Source: Syngnathus acus
Lineage: Eukaryota > Chordata > Actinopteri > Syngnathiformes > Syngnathidae
DNA length: 64,000 nucleotides
NCBI RefSeq assembly: GCF_901709675.1
Contig: NC_051099.1
Coordinates: forward strand, 4,340,001-4,404,000
Direction of reading: 5' to 3'
Part shown: piece by piece, positions 12,451 through 25,364 of the stretch
How positions within the stretch are numbered: position 1 is the stretch's first letter
Layout: the number at the start of each line of letters is the position of its first letter
Made by a program: the position numbers and the translations under genes
Notes under the pieces: generated by a model
What the model saw: the letters and a program-made list of their open reading frames with translations, nothing else
Databases searched by the model: none
Told to the model about the DNA's origin: nothing

Positions 12451-15209
12451 GTTTGTAACCCTAACCTTGATTTAAAACCCTAGTCGGAAACCCTAACCCT
12501 AGCTTGAAACCCTAATTAGCAATGGCAAAACTCCTTGGAAACCCTGGTCGGAAACCCTAACCCTAGTTTTGAAAGCCTAGTTAGAAAACCTAATCTTAGA
12601 AACCCTAAAAGTAGTTTGAAACCCTCGTTGGAAACCCTAACCTTAGCTTTAAAACCTAGTTTGTAACCCTAAGCTTGGTTTAAAACCCTAGTCGGAAACC
12701 CTACCCCTTGTTTGAAACTTTAATTAGCGATGGCAAAACTCCATAGAAACCCTGGTCGGAAACCCTAACCCTAGTTTTGAAAGCCTAGTTAGAAACCCTG
12801 ATCTTAGAAACCATAAAAGTAGTTTGAAACCCTCGTTGGAAACCCTAACCCTAGCATTAAAATCAAGTTTGTAACCCTAACCTTTGTTTAAAACCCTAGT
12901 CGGAAACCCTAACCCTAGTTTGAAACCCTAAATAGCAATGGCAAAACTCCTTGGAAACCCTGGTCGGAAACCCGAACCCTCGTTTTGAAAGCCGAGTTAG
13001 AAACCCTAATCTTAGAAACTCTAAAAGTAGTTTGAAACCCTCGTTGGAAACCCTAACCCTAGCTTTAAAACCTAGTTTGAAACCCTAACCTTGGTTTAAA
13101 ACCCTAGTCGGAAACCCTGAGCCTAGTTTGAAACCCTAATTAGCGGTGGCAAAACTCCTTGGAAACCCTAGTTGGAAACCCTAACCCTAGTTTTGAAAGC
13201 CTAGTTAGAAACCCTAACCCTAACCCTAACTCTAGTTTTGAAAGCCTAGTTAGTAACCCTAACTCTAACCCTAACCCTAACCCTAACCCTAACCCTAACC
13301 CTAGTTTTGAAAGCCTAGTTAGAAACCCTAACCCCAACCCTAATCCTAACCCTAACCCTAATTTTGGAAACCCTAGTCGAAAACCCTAACCCTCGTTTTG
13401 AAAGCCTAGTTAGAAACCCTAATCTTAGAAACCCTAAAAGTAGTTTGAAACCCTCGTTGGAAACCCTAACCCTAGCTTTAAAACCTAGTTTGAAACCCTA
13501 ACCTTGGTTTAAAACCCTAGTCGGAAACCCTGAGCCTAGTTTGAAACCCTAATTAGCGATGGCAAAACTCCTTGGAAACCCTCGTCGGAAACCCTAACCC
13601 TAGTTTTGAAAGCCTAGTTAGAAACCCTAACCCTAACTCTAGTTTTGAAAGCCTAGTTAGTAACCCTAACCCTAACCCTAACCCTAACTCTAACTCTAAC
13701 TCTAACTCTAACCCTAACCCTAACCCTAACCCTAACCCTAACCCTAACTCTAACTCTAACTCTAACCCTAACCCTAGTTTTGAAAGCCTAGTTAGAAACC
13801 CTAACCCCAACCCTAATCCTAACCCTAATTTTGGAAACCCTAGTCGAAAACGCTAACCCTAGTTAACCCTAGTCGGAAACCCTACCCCTTGTTTGAAACT
13901 TTAATTAGCGATGGCAAAACTCCATAGAAACCCTGGTCGGAAACCCTAACCCTAGTTTTGAAAGCCTAGTTAGAAACCCTGATCTTAGAAACCATAAAAG
14001 TAGTTTGAAACCCTCGTTGGAAACCCTAACCCTAGCATTAAAATCAAGTTTGTAACCCTAACCTTTGTTTAAAACCCTAGTCGGAAACCCTAACCCTAGT
14101 TTGAAACCCTAAATAGCAATGGCAAAACTCCTTGGAAACCCTGGTCGGAAACCCGAACCCTCGTTTTGAAAGCAGAGTTAGAAACCCTAATCTTAGAAAC
14201 TCTAAAAGTAGTTTGAAACCCTCGTTGGAAACCCTAACCCTAGCTTTAAAACCTAGTTTGAAACCCTAACCTTGGTTTAAAACCCTAGTCGGAAACCCTG
14301 AGCCTAGTTTGAAACCCTAATTAGCGATGGCAAAACTCCTTGGAAACCCTAGTTGGAAACCCTAACCCTAGTTTTGAAAGCCTAGTTAGAAACCCTACCC
14401 CTAACCCTAACTCTAGTTTTGAAAGCCTAGTTAGTAACCCTAACCCTAACCCTAACTCTAACCCTAACCCTAACCCTAACCCTAGTTTTGAAAGCCTAGT
14501 TAGAAACCCTAACCCCAACCCTAATCCTAACCCTAACCCTAATTTTGGAAACCCTAGTCGAAAACCCTAACCCTCGTTTTGAAAGCCTAGTTAGAAACCC
14601 TAATCTTAGAAACCCTAAAAGTAGTTTGAAACCCTCGTTGGAAACCCTAACCCTAGCTTTAAAACCTAGTTTGAAACCCTAACCTTGGTTTAAAACCCTA
14701 GTCGGAAACCCTGAGCCTAGTTTGAAACCCTAATTAGCGATGGCAAAACTCCTTGGAAACCCTAGTCGGAAACCCTAACCCTAGTTTTGAAAGCCTAGTT
14801 AGAAACCCTAACCCTAACTCTAGTTTTGAAAGCCTAGTTAGTAACCCTAACTCTAACCCTAACCCTAACCCTAACCCTAACCCTAACCCTAACCCTAACC
14901 CTAACCCTAACCCTAACCCTAACTCTAACTCTAACCCTAACTCTAACTCTAACCCTAATCCTAGTTTTGAAAGCCTAGTTAGAAACCCTAACCCCAACCC
15001 TAATCCTAACCCTAATTTTGGAAACCCTAGTCGAAAACCCTAACCCTAGTTTTGAAAGCCTAGTTAGAAACCTCAATCTTAGAAACCCTAAAAGTAGTTT
15101 GAAACCCTCATTGGAAACCCTAACCCTAGCTTTAAAACCTAGTTTGAAACCCTAACCTTGGTTTAAAACCCTAGTCGGAAACCCTGAGCCTAGTTTGAAA
15201 CCCTAATTG
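12451..15209. repeat. Interstitial telomere-like satellite with higher-order structure
   Basis: About 2.76 kb of CCCTAA-type DNA on the + strand, the vertebrate telomere hexamer. Degenerate units of about 207 bp (motifs gaaaccctaaccctag, ttagaaaccc, gcaaaactccttgg) alternate with perfect or near-perfect hexamer runs, the longest near 14856-14923 with about a dozen units. Landmark segments at 13159 and 13572 recur at 14340 and 14753, giving a 1181-bp higher-order period made of 413 + 768 bp. Open frames reading Asn-Pro or Leu-Gly throughout are repeat artefacts. Both sides are hAT-element right ends. Confidence 0.9.
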
Positions 15210-15238
15210 CGTTACAAAACCCGCGATTTACACCCCTA
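15210..15238 (+). mobile_element. Duplicated right terminus of the hAT-like element
   Basis: These 29 bases match the right end at 12422-12450 with one difference (cg to cc). They are followed by atatata, as expected for the AT-rich insertion site, making this the likely original end of the transposon. Confidence 0.8.
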
Positions 15239-17561
15239 ATATATACGTATATAAATAAAATAATATCTATTTAAATAAGACAAATTAAAAATAATTATGA
15301 TTACAAAAAAAACCTTTTGACATTGTGGGGTTCACAAACGGGGACTGTCAGACAGAATTAATGCACAACTCCTAATAATTGAACGTAATGAAAGGAAATG
15401 ACGACTTTCATCATCCTCATGGGAAGGAAAATTGCAGTTCTCATTTATGTATTGTTTTCCTAGCGATTTAAAACCATTTTCTACCTTACAAGTATAGTAC
15501 ATGATTGCAAAACAGCTTCAAATAAATAACACACCCACATGCACACAAACCAAATGAACAAGCCGCACTCGCTCCCCAGGCTTTTTAATGTTTCCCATCT
15601 CGGATCTCTTGATTTATTCCCTTCATCACCTTCGCTGTCATGTTTTCTGTCCTCCTTTCCACATGTCCAATCCGTCCATCAACAACAAGATACATAAACA
15701 TCGCATGTAAGATAAGCTGCGGGCTTGCTCTCATCTTTTCCCTGCCGTCACTTAAGTGGATCTCCCGACCCCTCTGGTCATCTAAAATCTTGTTTGGTCT
15801 CTCTGTGGGGGGGTCTTATGGGGAATGGGATTCAAAGGTCCTCACTTTCTGTCACTCTCTCCATCTTGGCCTTTTTACTAATTTGTAAATTGATCCAGTC
15901 TTGGGTCTGTGTATCGGGTCGGGGGGGGTTGTCCTGCGTCCTGTATTCTCCCTGAGGCGACTGTCTGTCTGCTAAGCACATTACCCCACATCTCTGGCTG
16001 CTTTGCTCCCCCATGTGCATGGAGCTGAAATGTAGACAGGATCTGCTCATTGTCCACATATGGGTCATTGTCCACAAATTCATCATGCATGGCCAAGCTA
16101 TCATTCAAATGCATTTGAACCACAAACATCCATAGCTTGCAATCACAAAGAACTGCCAAGTGCATTCTCAGCAAAAAATATATATAAGCGGTAAAATAAA
16201 AATATATTTTTTTTGGTAACGTATAATCCGAGAATTACTGTTCAATCCTTACAGCACTCTTACTCATCTTTTTACTTTGTTATATCTCACAACAACAGCA
16301 CTGCTCCTCACAAAAAGAGGAGTGTGCTTTTATAGTCTGGGTGAAGTGGTTGAAGGGGGAAAAAAAAAGATGATTTCCTTGGAGACCCCATCTCATCTTC
16401 TCAAATAAGATATGAATTGGCAAAGAGGTTTTGTCTGTAACCATCTCATCATGGAACTTTAAAAATAGCAATTGCCGACTCAGCATGGCATATATTTGCA
16501 TCTTTCAGAAAGGAATCGCAGTATGTCAACATTGTCAATTTTTATATTTTGATTGAGCAATATATTAGAAATGCCTCTAAAATCTTCAATGATCTAATGA
16601 AGTGTCTATATTGATTTTTTTATTTTTTTATTTTTTACTTTCAACTGTCATGAAAATGTAATTTATTTTGCGTTCCGCCCACACAGAATATCCGCATTCA
16701 CTTCACACAGCTAAAATATTTAATTATACATACTTTTTAAATGTGACACTTCATTATATAGACTTTTTTTTTTCAATCAGAAATAGCCCACGGCTCACCT
16801 AAATGATGAAATTAAACTGCTGTGCATTGTCTTGCTTCTTGATAATGAAAAATGCCTTGAGCTCTGTCTGGCTAATGGAACCATCTGCTACCAACTCCTG
16901 GAGACTCTCAAGATCTCTTAAATAATTTAGAGTATTCTTAAGTCTTCATATCTATCAACATAGGGAACGGAATTCTAAATGTAGAACTGAATTTGTCAAT
17001 TTGAGTTTTAAGACTTTGCTACTCACTATGCTTTGCACATTCAGTGGAATATAAAAAACAAGAGGAAGTCCAATTCTGTCAAGATCACTTAAATCAAAAA
17101 AAGGACCCTTTGCAGTAAATTTAAATTTGATGGTTTGGCTTTGTTCCGGGACCGGTTTTCCCTTGCGTGTACTCAAGAGAACCTTCATCAGGGAAAGTTA
17201 CATGAACAAAAAAAAACACTGACATGACAATGATTTGGTCTGATACAACATGGAAGAGAAGAAGTGGGAATGGAATCATGAAAAAGATAAAAATGATGAA
17301 AAGTAATCAGATTAATCAATATAGGTGGAAGGTAATCCGATGTTTTAGTGTAGCAAGACTAACAGCTAATCTCCATTTTTATGGAAAATGATCCTCAACT
17401 GTGCTGTTATCTTCATTTACTTTAATTTAATCATTGGCCAGATGTTTGATCAAATGAACAATGGTGTTATAATATTAGAAATTATTTCTCACTATTTTAG
17501 ATCTTCTAGATATTGTTTGGTTTATTCCATCATGGCTAAATGTAATTTCTTTGTCTTTCAG
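15239..17561. other. Spacer and presumed flrt1 intron
   Basis: AT-rich DNA with no recognisable exon. Bases 15249-15296 repeat the left flank of the hAT/satellite block (shared core aatatctatttaaata), suggesting the flank was duplicated with the insertion. At 17541-17561 a pyrimidine tract ends in cag, which I take as the splice acceptor of the flrt1 coding exon. The DNA just left of it is therefore intronic, with the donor exon not identified. Confidence 0.55.
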
Positions 17562-17649
17562 GGTGGAGGTAACTGGATTCCAGCTCACCGCAGCAATTTG
17601 AAGCTTAAAAAAAAGACCAGAACTAAACCAAATCCCATTATTCACCATA

Positions 17650-19695
17650 ATGGCGATTTTAGGTATTGCGAAATTGAAGGCTCCACTGCCATCACTTTTA
17701 TTTCGTTTGACAATGTGCGTGTGTGTTCTTGAGTTGACCACGGCCACAATCCAAGGGTACATTGGAGAAAAAGACCCGATATGCCCAAATGTGTGTCGAT
17801 GTGATGAAGACTTTATCTACTGTAACGATCGTGGCCTGAGCTCCATCCCCTCACTGCCTGCTTCTGCATCTGTCCTTTACCTTCAAAACAACCAGATCAA
17901 TAACCCAGGCCTTCCCACTTCCTTGGAACGCCAGCTCACCGTACGTGTCGTCTACCTCTATGATAACGAACTGGATGAATTCCCCGTGCACTTGCCACCA
18001 TCGGTCCGTGAGCTTCATTTGCAAGACAATAACATCCGCACCATTCCTCGTAGTGCTCTGGCTCGGATGCCCCTTCTGGAGAAGCTCCATTTGGACGACA
18101 ACTCTATTTCCACAGTCAGCATTGAGGACCAGGCCTTTGCGGACAACCCACGATTGCGCCTTCTTTTCCTTTCTCGGAATCATCTGTCTAGCATCCCCTC
18201 AGGTTTGCCCGCATCTCTTGAAGAACTGCGTCTGGATGACAACCGGATCTCCACTATCCCCACACATGCCTTCCGTGGTCTCGGCTCACTTCGATGTCTT
18301 GTTTTGGATGGGAATCTTTTGGCCAATCAGCGCATCGCTGATGACACATTCTCACGTCTCTCTAACTTGACAGAGTTGTCGTTAGTACGTAACTCCCTCC
18401 AGACCCCGCCTGTCAACCTTCCTAGTGCCCATCTCCAACGCTTGTCCCTGCAAGAGAATGCCCTGATTCACATGCCTCGCGGTTCTTTGGATGGCATGCA
18501 CAGGCTGCAAAGATTGGACCTCTCTGGAAATAACCTCACGACCCTACCGCGTGGACTCTTCAAGGACCTGGACAATTTAGGTCAGCTTCTGGTACGAGGT
18601 AATCCTTGGCACTGTGGCTGTAACCTGCGTTGGCTTTATGATTGGTTACATGCCCGTGGTAACGCAATCACAGTGAGAGGTCTCACCTGTCATGGGCCTG
18701 AAAGGGTACGAGACATGGCCTTGAAAGACCTAACTTCTGAGATGGAGGAATGTGAAGTGGTGAGGACAGCTGGGACTAAAGACAGAGCAGGTCTTGGTGG
18801 AGGAGACACTTCTACCACTAATACACCCCCTCAAGGGTCTCTCTTTACCCTGCGGTCAAAGAGACCTGGTCTGGGACTTCCTGACTCCGGCTTGGACTAC
18901 ACGCTCAGTAGCAGTGGTGTCGGAAAGAGTCTGGCTCTCAATGTTAAGCCTCTCTCTCATAATAGCGTCCGTGTTACCTGGAGCGTAGCACAGCCGAGTT
19001 CGTCCTTCCGACTCAGTTGGCTCCGACTAGGTATCGGTAATGCCATGGGGTCGATCACTGAGACGTTGGTCCGAGGCGATCGTCGGGAATATCTGCTTAC
19101 CTCCTTGCAACCGCGCTCCAGCTACATCATCTGCATGGTGCCCATGCCTGCCAGCTCAGAGAATAAAGTTGGGGTTTCAGGAGACGCTGAGGCTGATGAA
19201 GCTCAAGTGTGCGCAAAAGCTGAAACATCTGATCCTAGTCCTTTAGAGGAAGACAAAGATAATAACTCACAACCTATGACAGTCCTGCCGTTGACTGGAA
19301 TTATTGGTGGAGCTACTGCCATTGTATCTTTGGCTCTTATTTTTGCCATCTTTTGCTGGTATGGTCACAGGAGTGGTCACTTATGTTCCCGAGATCATTA
19401 CACACGTAACAGCTCCCGCAAAAGCAAGAATTACGACGACTACATCGAGTCAGGCACCAAGAAAGACAATACCATACTAGAGATCCGTGGTCCGGGATTA
19501 CAGATGACACCGATGGCAGCTTGCCAGCCCATCCAACCTAAACCCCTACAAGAGGATTACATCATTCATACCATATTCCCATCGAATGGCACCGGCCTGT
19601 ACAAAGGTTCCAATCATATGTCGAATGCAAGGCAAAGCATCAACAGAGGCTATAGAGAAGGAGGAATTCCAGATATAGACTACTGTTACACATGA
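17650..19695 (+). CDS. flrt1: FLRT1, fibronectin leucine-rich transmembrane protein
   Basis: A 681-residue type I membrane receptor in one coding exon, as is usual for FLRT genes; a splice acceptor at 17560-17561 lies 88 bases before the ATG. Residues 1-35 look like a signal peptide, with an internal Met at 22 as an alternative start. The LRRNT cap has Cys45, 49, 51 and 58. About ten LRRs follow, then an LRRCT cap from about 318 (WHCGC at 320-324). A fibronectin III domain spans about 427-520, a transmembrane helix about 548-572, and a cytoplasmic tail ends in DIDYCYT. FLRTs bind latrophilins, Unc5 receptors and FGFRs in adhesion and axon guidance. FLRT1 is chosen over FLRT2/3 because of the tail ([16 protein letters not shown]) and the 11q13-type neighbours zfpl1, frmd8 and vps51. 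FLRT1 lies inside a MACROD1 intron in human; no macrod1 exon is visible here. Confidence 0.93.
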   Translation: MAILGIAKLKAPLPSLLFRLTMCVCVLELTTATIQGYIGEKDPICPNVCRCDEDFIYCNDRGLSSIPSLPASASVLYLQNNQINNPGLPTSLERQLTVRVVYLYDNELDEFPVHLPPSVRELHLQDNNIRTIPRSALARMPLLEKLHLDDNSISTVSIEDQAFADNPRLRLLFLSRNHLSSIPSGLPASLEELRLDDNRISTIPTHAFRGLGSLRCLVLDGNLLANQRIADDTFSRLSNLTELSLVRNSLQTPPVNLPSAHLQRLSLQENALIHMPRGSLDGMHRLQRLDLSGNNLTTLPRGLFKDLDNLGQLLVRGNPWHCGCNLRWLYDWLHARGNAITVRGLTCHGPERVRDMALKDLTSEMEECEVVRTAGTKDRAGLGGGDTSTTNTPPQGSLFTLRSKRPGLGLPDSGLDYTLSSSGVGKSLALNVKPLSHNSVRVTWSVAQPSSSFRLSWLRLGIGNAMGSITETLVRGDRREYLLTSLQPRSSYIICMVPMPASSENKVGVSGDAEADEAQVCAKAETSDPSPLEEDKDNNSQPMTVLPLTGIIGGATAIVSLALIFAIFCWYGHRSGHLCSRDHYTRNSSRKSKNYDDYIESGTKKDNTILEIRGPGLQMTPMAACQPIQPKPLQEDYIIHTIFPSNGTGLYKGSNHMSNARQSINRGYREGGIPDIDYCYT

Positions 19696-22600
19696 TGTAC
19701 TGTACTGTACCAGATCCTGACCACGGAATGGTTGGTAAACTGTATCAGATGCACAATATTCCTTCACATGGACACTTCAGAAGCACCCTTCTGTGCCTTT
19801 GACTTCTGGTCTCCCATTCCATATTACTTGTGGTTTTCGGCACTAAGAGTACAGTGTATGATTATCTGGACCTGAAACTGTGTGGGAACAATTCACCGCA
19901 GGGAGCAGACTAAATAACCAGTGGACCATTTCTTTACATCTTAAGAATGGCTCGTGTTACTGTGGATGGTCCCTCTCTGTGATTATGTAAGCTAAGAATG
20001 TATACACTGTGGAAAGATTGGACGAACTTTTTGGTTCTCAATCAGGAGCCGCTAAATGGAAGTTGTGATGAACAGACATTTCCGATTCTCATCCCCATCT
20101 GTTACAGTTATGAAATTTGATCAAATCATTATTCCAAACGCCTCAATTCTATCATTGTGCCCTACAAGCTATTCTAGGAAAAGGGCTTTGTAAAGCTGTG
20201 AATTGTTCAAATTCAAAAATGAAATAACCACTTGTCTTAAAGTAAAGCTTTTTCAGTTTGGGGCTGGTTGGAGATCTTTACTGGATATCAACCTTGGTTA
20301 AAACTCGGATCATTCATACTCAAGCGTGTTGCGCTAAGATGCAACATTAATGTGTAGATAATTAAATTTGGTATTGATTGAATTATGTGTTTCTTTGCTT
20401 TTAAACTATTGGCTTTTGGCTATCATGTCATGCAGCACTGTTTTTAATTTATTTTTGTTGCGTATGTTTTGTGTTTTTATGTGTACACTGAAATGTTTTT
20501 TAACTCTTCACCCTCATATTTGTCTCTATTTATGAAAAACACTTTTGAAAAATTGTTTTATCTAAATAGAAAAACCCCAGCCGCCGGGTTTCTACAATAT
20601 ATGTATTTTTCAATAAGACCACATGCAAATTACACCTCAAGGCAGCAAACCCCAATTTGGCATTTGTGGAATTCTGATGATTAGGTTCGCTTGTTGACAA
20701 ATATATTCTGGAAGTAAAGTAAAAAAAATATATATTGGGAACTTCCTTTGTGAAACAAATCCTTGGGGAAATGGGATAAAAAATAAAAAGTGGCATCTCA
20801 CTCTCCAAGCTACGAGCGAGCGACTTGTGGAGTCGTTCAAAGACGGGGTGATGAAAAAGGTTTATCGCTGTTTGTTTTTTGGATGGTAAAAGACTCATTC
20901 TGACATTTTTATTACCTAGTGGCACTGAAAATGTATTAGCACTTAGGAATGAAGAGGAATAAATGTAATGAGAGACACACTAGCGGGTAAAGTTACTTCT
21001 CAAGGCACTGACAAACGACAGAATTGATAGCTTTGTCATGATCAAATTCACACATGCATCAATATTTTTGTCATTCACAAATAGCTGCGAATTGAGCCTT
21101 GGGCTTCATGTTGTTTACTTCCAAAGGGGAAACCAATTGTGCTTCCTTGATTGTTTGCTCTGCCGCAGTTGTCATGTCGGAGTCATTTTCTTGTTGTACT
21201 TGCACCCAAAAACTAGAAATAGCAGCAGCTCATGATTCTATTTAAAAGATTGTTGATCAATATTCTGTCATTGCTATTTTGCAGTCATAATGAACTAGAG
21301 ATGTGCATACTAATCAATTTATTGTTTAGCAGAGCTGCCGTTGATTCAGTCAAAAAAATGTTATGGTGTAAAGTTTACACTGTAAACAAGAAAAATGTGG
21401 GAATGGGAGTTGCAGCATTCTCACGTCCTCCGGGTAGCATTTGTCAATACGAGACTGGAAAAAACATTCTATTATATAGTCGAATTAATTAAGAATTGAT
21501 TACCCCAAATAGTCAATAAAAAAATGCCATTCCCTCATACATTCCTTCTCAGCATTTGTATAAATATGGCCACAACCACACAATATTTTTCACTGAAATT
21601 ATCGAAAGGTAAAGGGTGCCATAAATTTGTGTCAAATGGATTTGTGTGAAATCAGATGGAATGAATAAAGGGTTTATAAATCTTGTTATTATTGAAAGCT
21701 GGCATTTTACTTCATGACAAAGGAATTTTGGAAAATGAAAACAACATATTGGAATGAACAGGCGGCAACACGAGTCGTGCTCATTTTGCACAAGCAGTGT
21801 GAGACTCCTAAATTCAAATGAAGAATTTAAATTAAGACATTTCTGTGGTTGTGGGGGGATAGTTTCAACTATTTTTTGGTAATTTGAAGTTGGTTGGAAA
21901 ATAATTGTGCTTAGTCAGCAAATCAAAGCAAAGTCATTAGTTCAGAAAACAATTGTATTATGCGGAGCAAAATCCAATGCAAATCCAAATTTCAATTACG
22001 TATGGATGTTGTGTAAAACGTAAATAAAAACAGAACGCAATGTTTAGCAAATCCTTTTCAATTGATATTTAATTGAATTAAAAAAATTTACATTAGGTAT
22101 TTATATTATAGTGAAGAACTGTGTTAACTGACATTTGTTTTCATTCAAAATTAGAAATTGTTTTGCAAATAAACAAACAGTTTGAAGATTAAATATCTTG
22201 TCTTTTGACCATATTCAGTTGAATACAAGTTAAAAAGGAGTTGCAAGTAATTTGATTCTGTTTTTATTACTGATACATAGAGTTATGCTCAAACATTTTC
22301 TTTCTCTTTGTGGATTGAATGCAAACTATTTGTCATTTCCTGAACGAGCATATAATCGACAGCGGATATATTTTCTTCTCTGTACACTCAATTATTGTAC
22401 TGTAATGAGAAATTGGTGTCATCTCTACCTGTGTCACATGACTTTTATTCAGATATATTTGGCTTGGATGAACGACTCTCCGGTTATTACTCTTAAAAGC
22501 ATCCAAGAAAGCCACAAATTGAGATCTTAAGACCAATAAAATGTCCCCAAAGTGCTTCTGACATTTCTTGTCTACCCGAAAGTCTCACTGTAGGTGTAAG

Positions 22601-23022
22601 AGAAGTGCGAGCATCAACCGCCGCCGAACATTCTGAACACTTTGGAATGGCAACATCATTCCCCAGGCGCCACAAATTAATTGGATTGCTGCTATGCGTC
22701 CCAACCAAATACAAATTCATTACAGGGTATTGAAAAATAATTGCTTATCAATAATCTTTGAATGTTTCCCCTCAATAAAGCAGATGGATACACTACATGG
22801 GGGAAAAAATCTTTGGATATACCGGACTCAATCAATTATCAATTAGGGGTGAGACTATTATTTTTGTTCCTCTGACATTTTGGACAACTTTAAAAAATAA
22901 AAAAAATGGTGGAAAGGGGTCTCTTCTTGTATGATGGTACCCGAGTGTATGACATGATCGATGAGTTTGTCAGCGGTCATCAAACATCTTTGGATGAGCA
23001 ATTACTGTACAGAGATCGACCC

Positions 23023-23023
<1 letters not shown>

Positions 23024-23111
<88 letters not shown>
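23024..23111. repeat. (CA)n microsatellite, about 44 units
   Basis: An uninterrupted CA dinucleotide run. Its purity suggests high length polymorphism. The Thr-His open frames across it are artefacts. Confidence 0.97.
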
Positions 23112-23113
<2 letters not shown>

Positions 23114-25323
23114 CGGCATACTTCATACCTGCAAAGCTGGAAGCAATCTTTTTAGCTACGAAAAAAATTATGGATTAAAATAGTTTTTAGCAAAGCGTGT
23201 TAATCCTTTGCCTCTTTCTAGTGTTATTGCGTAATACAGAAAAATTACTAAAATGTTGGTATAAGATGGAGGTTTAAGGGCAAAAAAAAACGTTTGTCCT
23301 TATAGTGTGCCGTTTGTTCGACAACGACATTATCGTTGAACACCTTTTATACTCTCAGACAGAGATGGAAGAACATCCTTGCCAAAGTCAATCACAGGAC
23401 ATCTTAAGTGACTGTGACCTGAAGGTTGGGTAGTAACCTAATTCTGGCCACACTACCGGACGATTTAAGACTGTCCCTTATAAATCTTATTTTACTGTGA
23501 GGCGGGGGAAGAAAAAAAAAAAAAAAAGTATAGGGGATATTAAAAATGATGTCAGTTGAAATCAAGCCAAAAGAGGATATTGCAAAGAAAAGGATCATGG
23601 AGATCCGATTGGCCTGCTATATCCACAAAGTACAATTGATTTTTTTTTCCAAATCTACACATAATCTACTGCAGCTCAAATCACTTGTCATATAATAAGT
23701 TAAATTCTGATTCTTAAGTTGCAAAGACTGAAACTCTACAAGGTTGTGTGGAGCAAATAGTTATTTTACAATTGGATCAAGGGAAAAGAAATGTTTTAAG
23801 GGGTCTTGGATCGTAAAAGCATTGCACAACACTCATTTGATAATACTGCAGTAATTCAGTTACTGGGAAATTGGAACGTGGCCTGTAAAGGATGGAGGCA
23901 AGTGATTACACAGCATGTTTTGTATGGTGTGTAATTTTGAGTTCCGTCTATGAAAGCAAAAAGTCTACTTAAATGTTTAATAGTGAATCATTACGCAATA
24001 ATTTTATTCTACTATTTGCCAGGCATAGGAAGTGGGTCATCTCATGAATAACAAAAATTGGCGTATAATTGTATTCCCATTACAATGCATTGATTTTTTT
24101 TTTTTTTTAAGAAAGTTTCATAGGATGTGTCACTTCTGTGTAAATTAATACAAGCTGAGGGATGGAAAAAAAAAAGAACATGCTCATTTTAGGCCAAATC
24201 ATTAAAAGGATTTAACATTTTTGTAATACTGTATGTCTTCCTTGTTATTTATTTTTTGTTCTGTCCTTTAGCTGTACATCAGATTGTCATATTTTTCAAT
24301 CCATTTGTTCTCTGCACAATCATAATTGCCACTTTTTAATAGTAAAAAACTCCAGCATTAATTTCATTTGCCAGCATGTGATCATTTCTTTTCAGAGACT
24401 ATTTTAGTTTGCCAATACAATATTATTTTATGGCAAACATTTTGTCATTTTATAGCAATGTAGTATTGCATCTTTTATGTTGTTTGCAGGTTGAAATGTC
24501 CTTGCAGGCATCAGCCCAGCTGTTACCGTAATTGTGCCTCCCATAATCTCGCCATTCCCTGCACAGGTATAAATATTTTCTCCATCTGCCTCATTATATA
24601 CATTATATGCTGTGCATTTGCTTTACATAAATGGCTCTGTAGTGGCTGACAAATTGTGTGTGCGCTTTAGTGGGGAAAATGAATGATAGTCTCATTAGCA
24701 ATGTGCTGAACTGGTTTTTTTTTTTAATGTTAAAAAATGGACACTTATTTTATTGGATATATTGAAGAGTTTGTTCCTGTAATTCATCAAGTGTAGAAAG
24801 GGGGTGACAAGAATCAGGAGGAATTTATAAAAGATTTGTGATCTTGGAACCTTTTGACAAGATTAAAAATATCCCCTTTATCATCATGAAAATGTATTTG
24901 TGGCTTTTTCTCCCCACAGTCTTTCTTCTCACCTTCTCTTTCTATTCACTACGGAAGGAGAAATATTCCTACAGCGACCAGGCTAATCCGCTTTTGCCTC
25001 GCTATGTTGTTTGTTGTTCAGTAAAATGAAGGTGACACTTCAAAATGTTGTTTACTGATTTAAAAACGACGCCTGGAGTCACATGTTTTTTGTTGCAGCG
25101 AGTTGGTAGGTGTGCAATAGTCCAGTCCGATCTTGTTAAGCCGCTTCGCTCACTATGTGGCTCACTGGACTATTCTGCTTTCTTCTTTATTTTAAAAATG
25201 GTCTACTAGTTTCCAAACAAGTTTCTATCAGTTATTTCCCTGAACTATTCCTTTCAATTTGCATTTTATTTGACTTCAGTCAACTGTTCAACTGTTTTGG
25301 GTTTTGGGGTTGGGTTGGTTGGT

Positions 25324-25333
25324 TTGTTTTTGT

Positions 25334-25364
<31 letters not shown>

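Noticed and set aside
13140-15043. Long open frames with Asn-Pro and Leu-Gly repeats on both strands
   Set aside because: They are translations of CCCTAA/TTAGGG repeats, which contain no stop in some frames. No splice context or start-site logic supports a protein.
15832-16174. Overlapping minus-strand frames of 90-98 codons
   Set aside because: No recognised motif, no splice sites that link them to other exons, and overlapping frames compete equally.
17650-19695. FLRT2 or FLRT3 as the identity of the LRR gene
   Set aside because: The cytoplasmic motif and the 11q13-type neighbours favour FLRT1. No macrod2 or 14q-type neighbours are present.
22906-23178. 90-codon frame with a Thr-His run
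   Set aside because: It is driven by the (CA)n microsatellite and the flanks show no protein motif.
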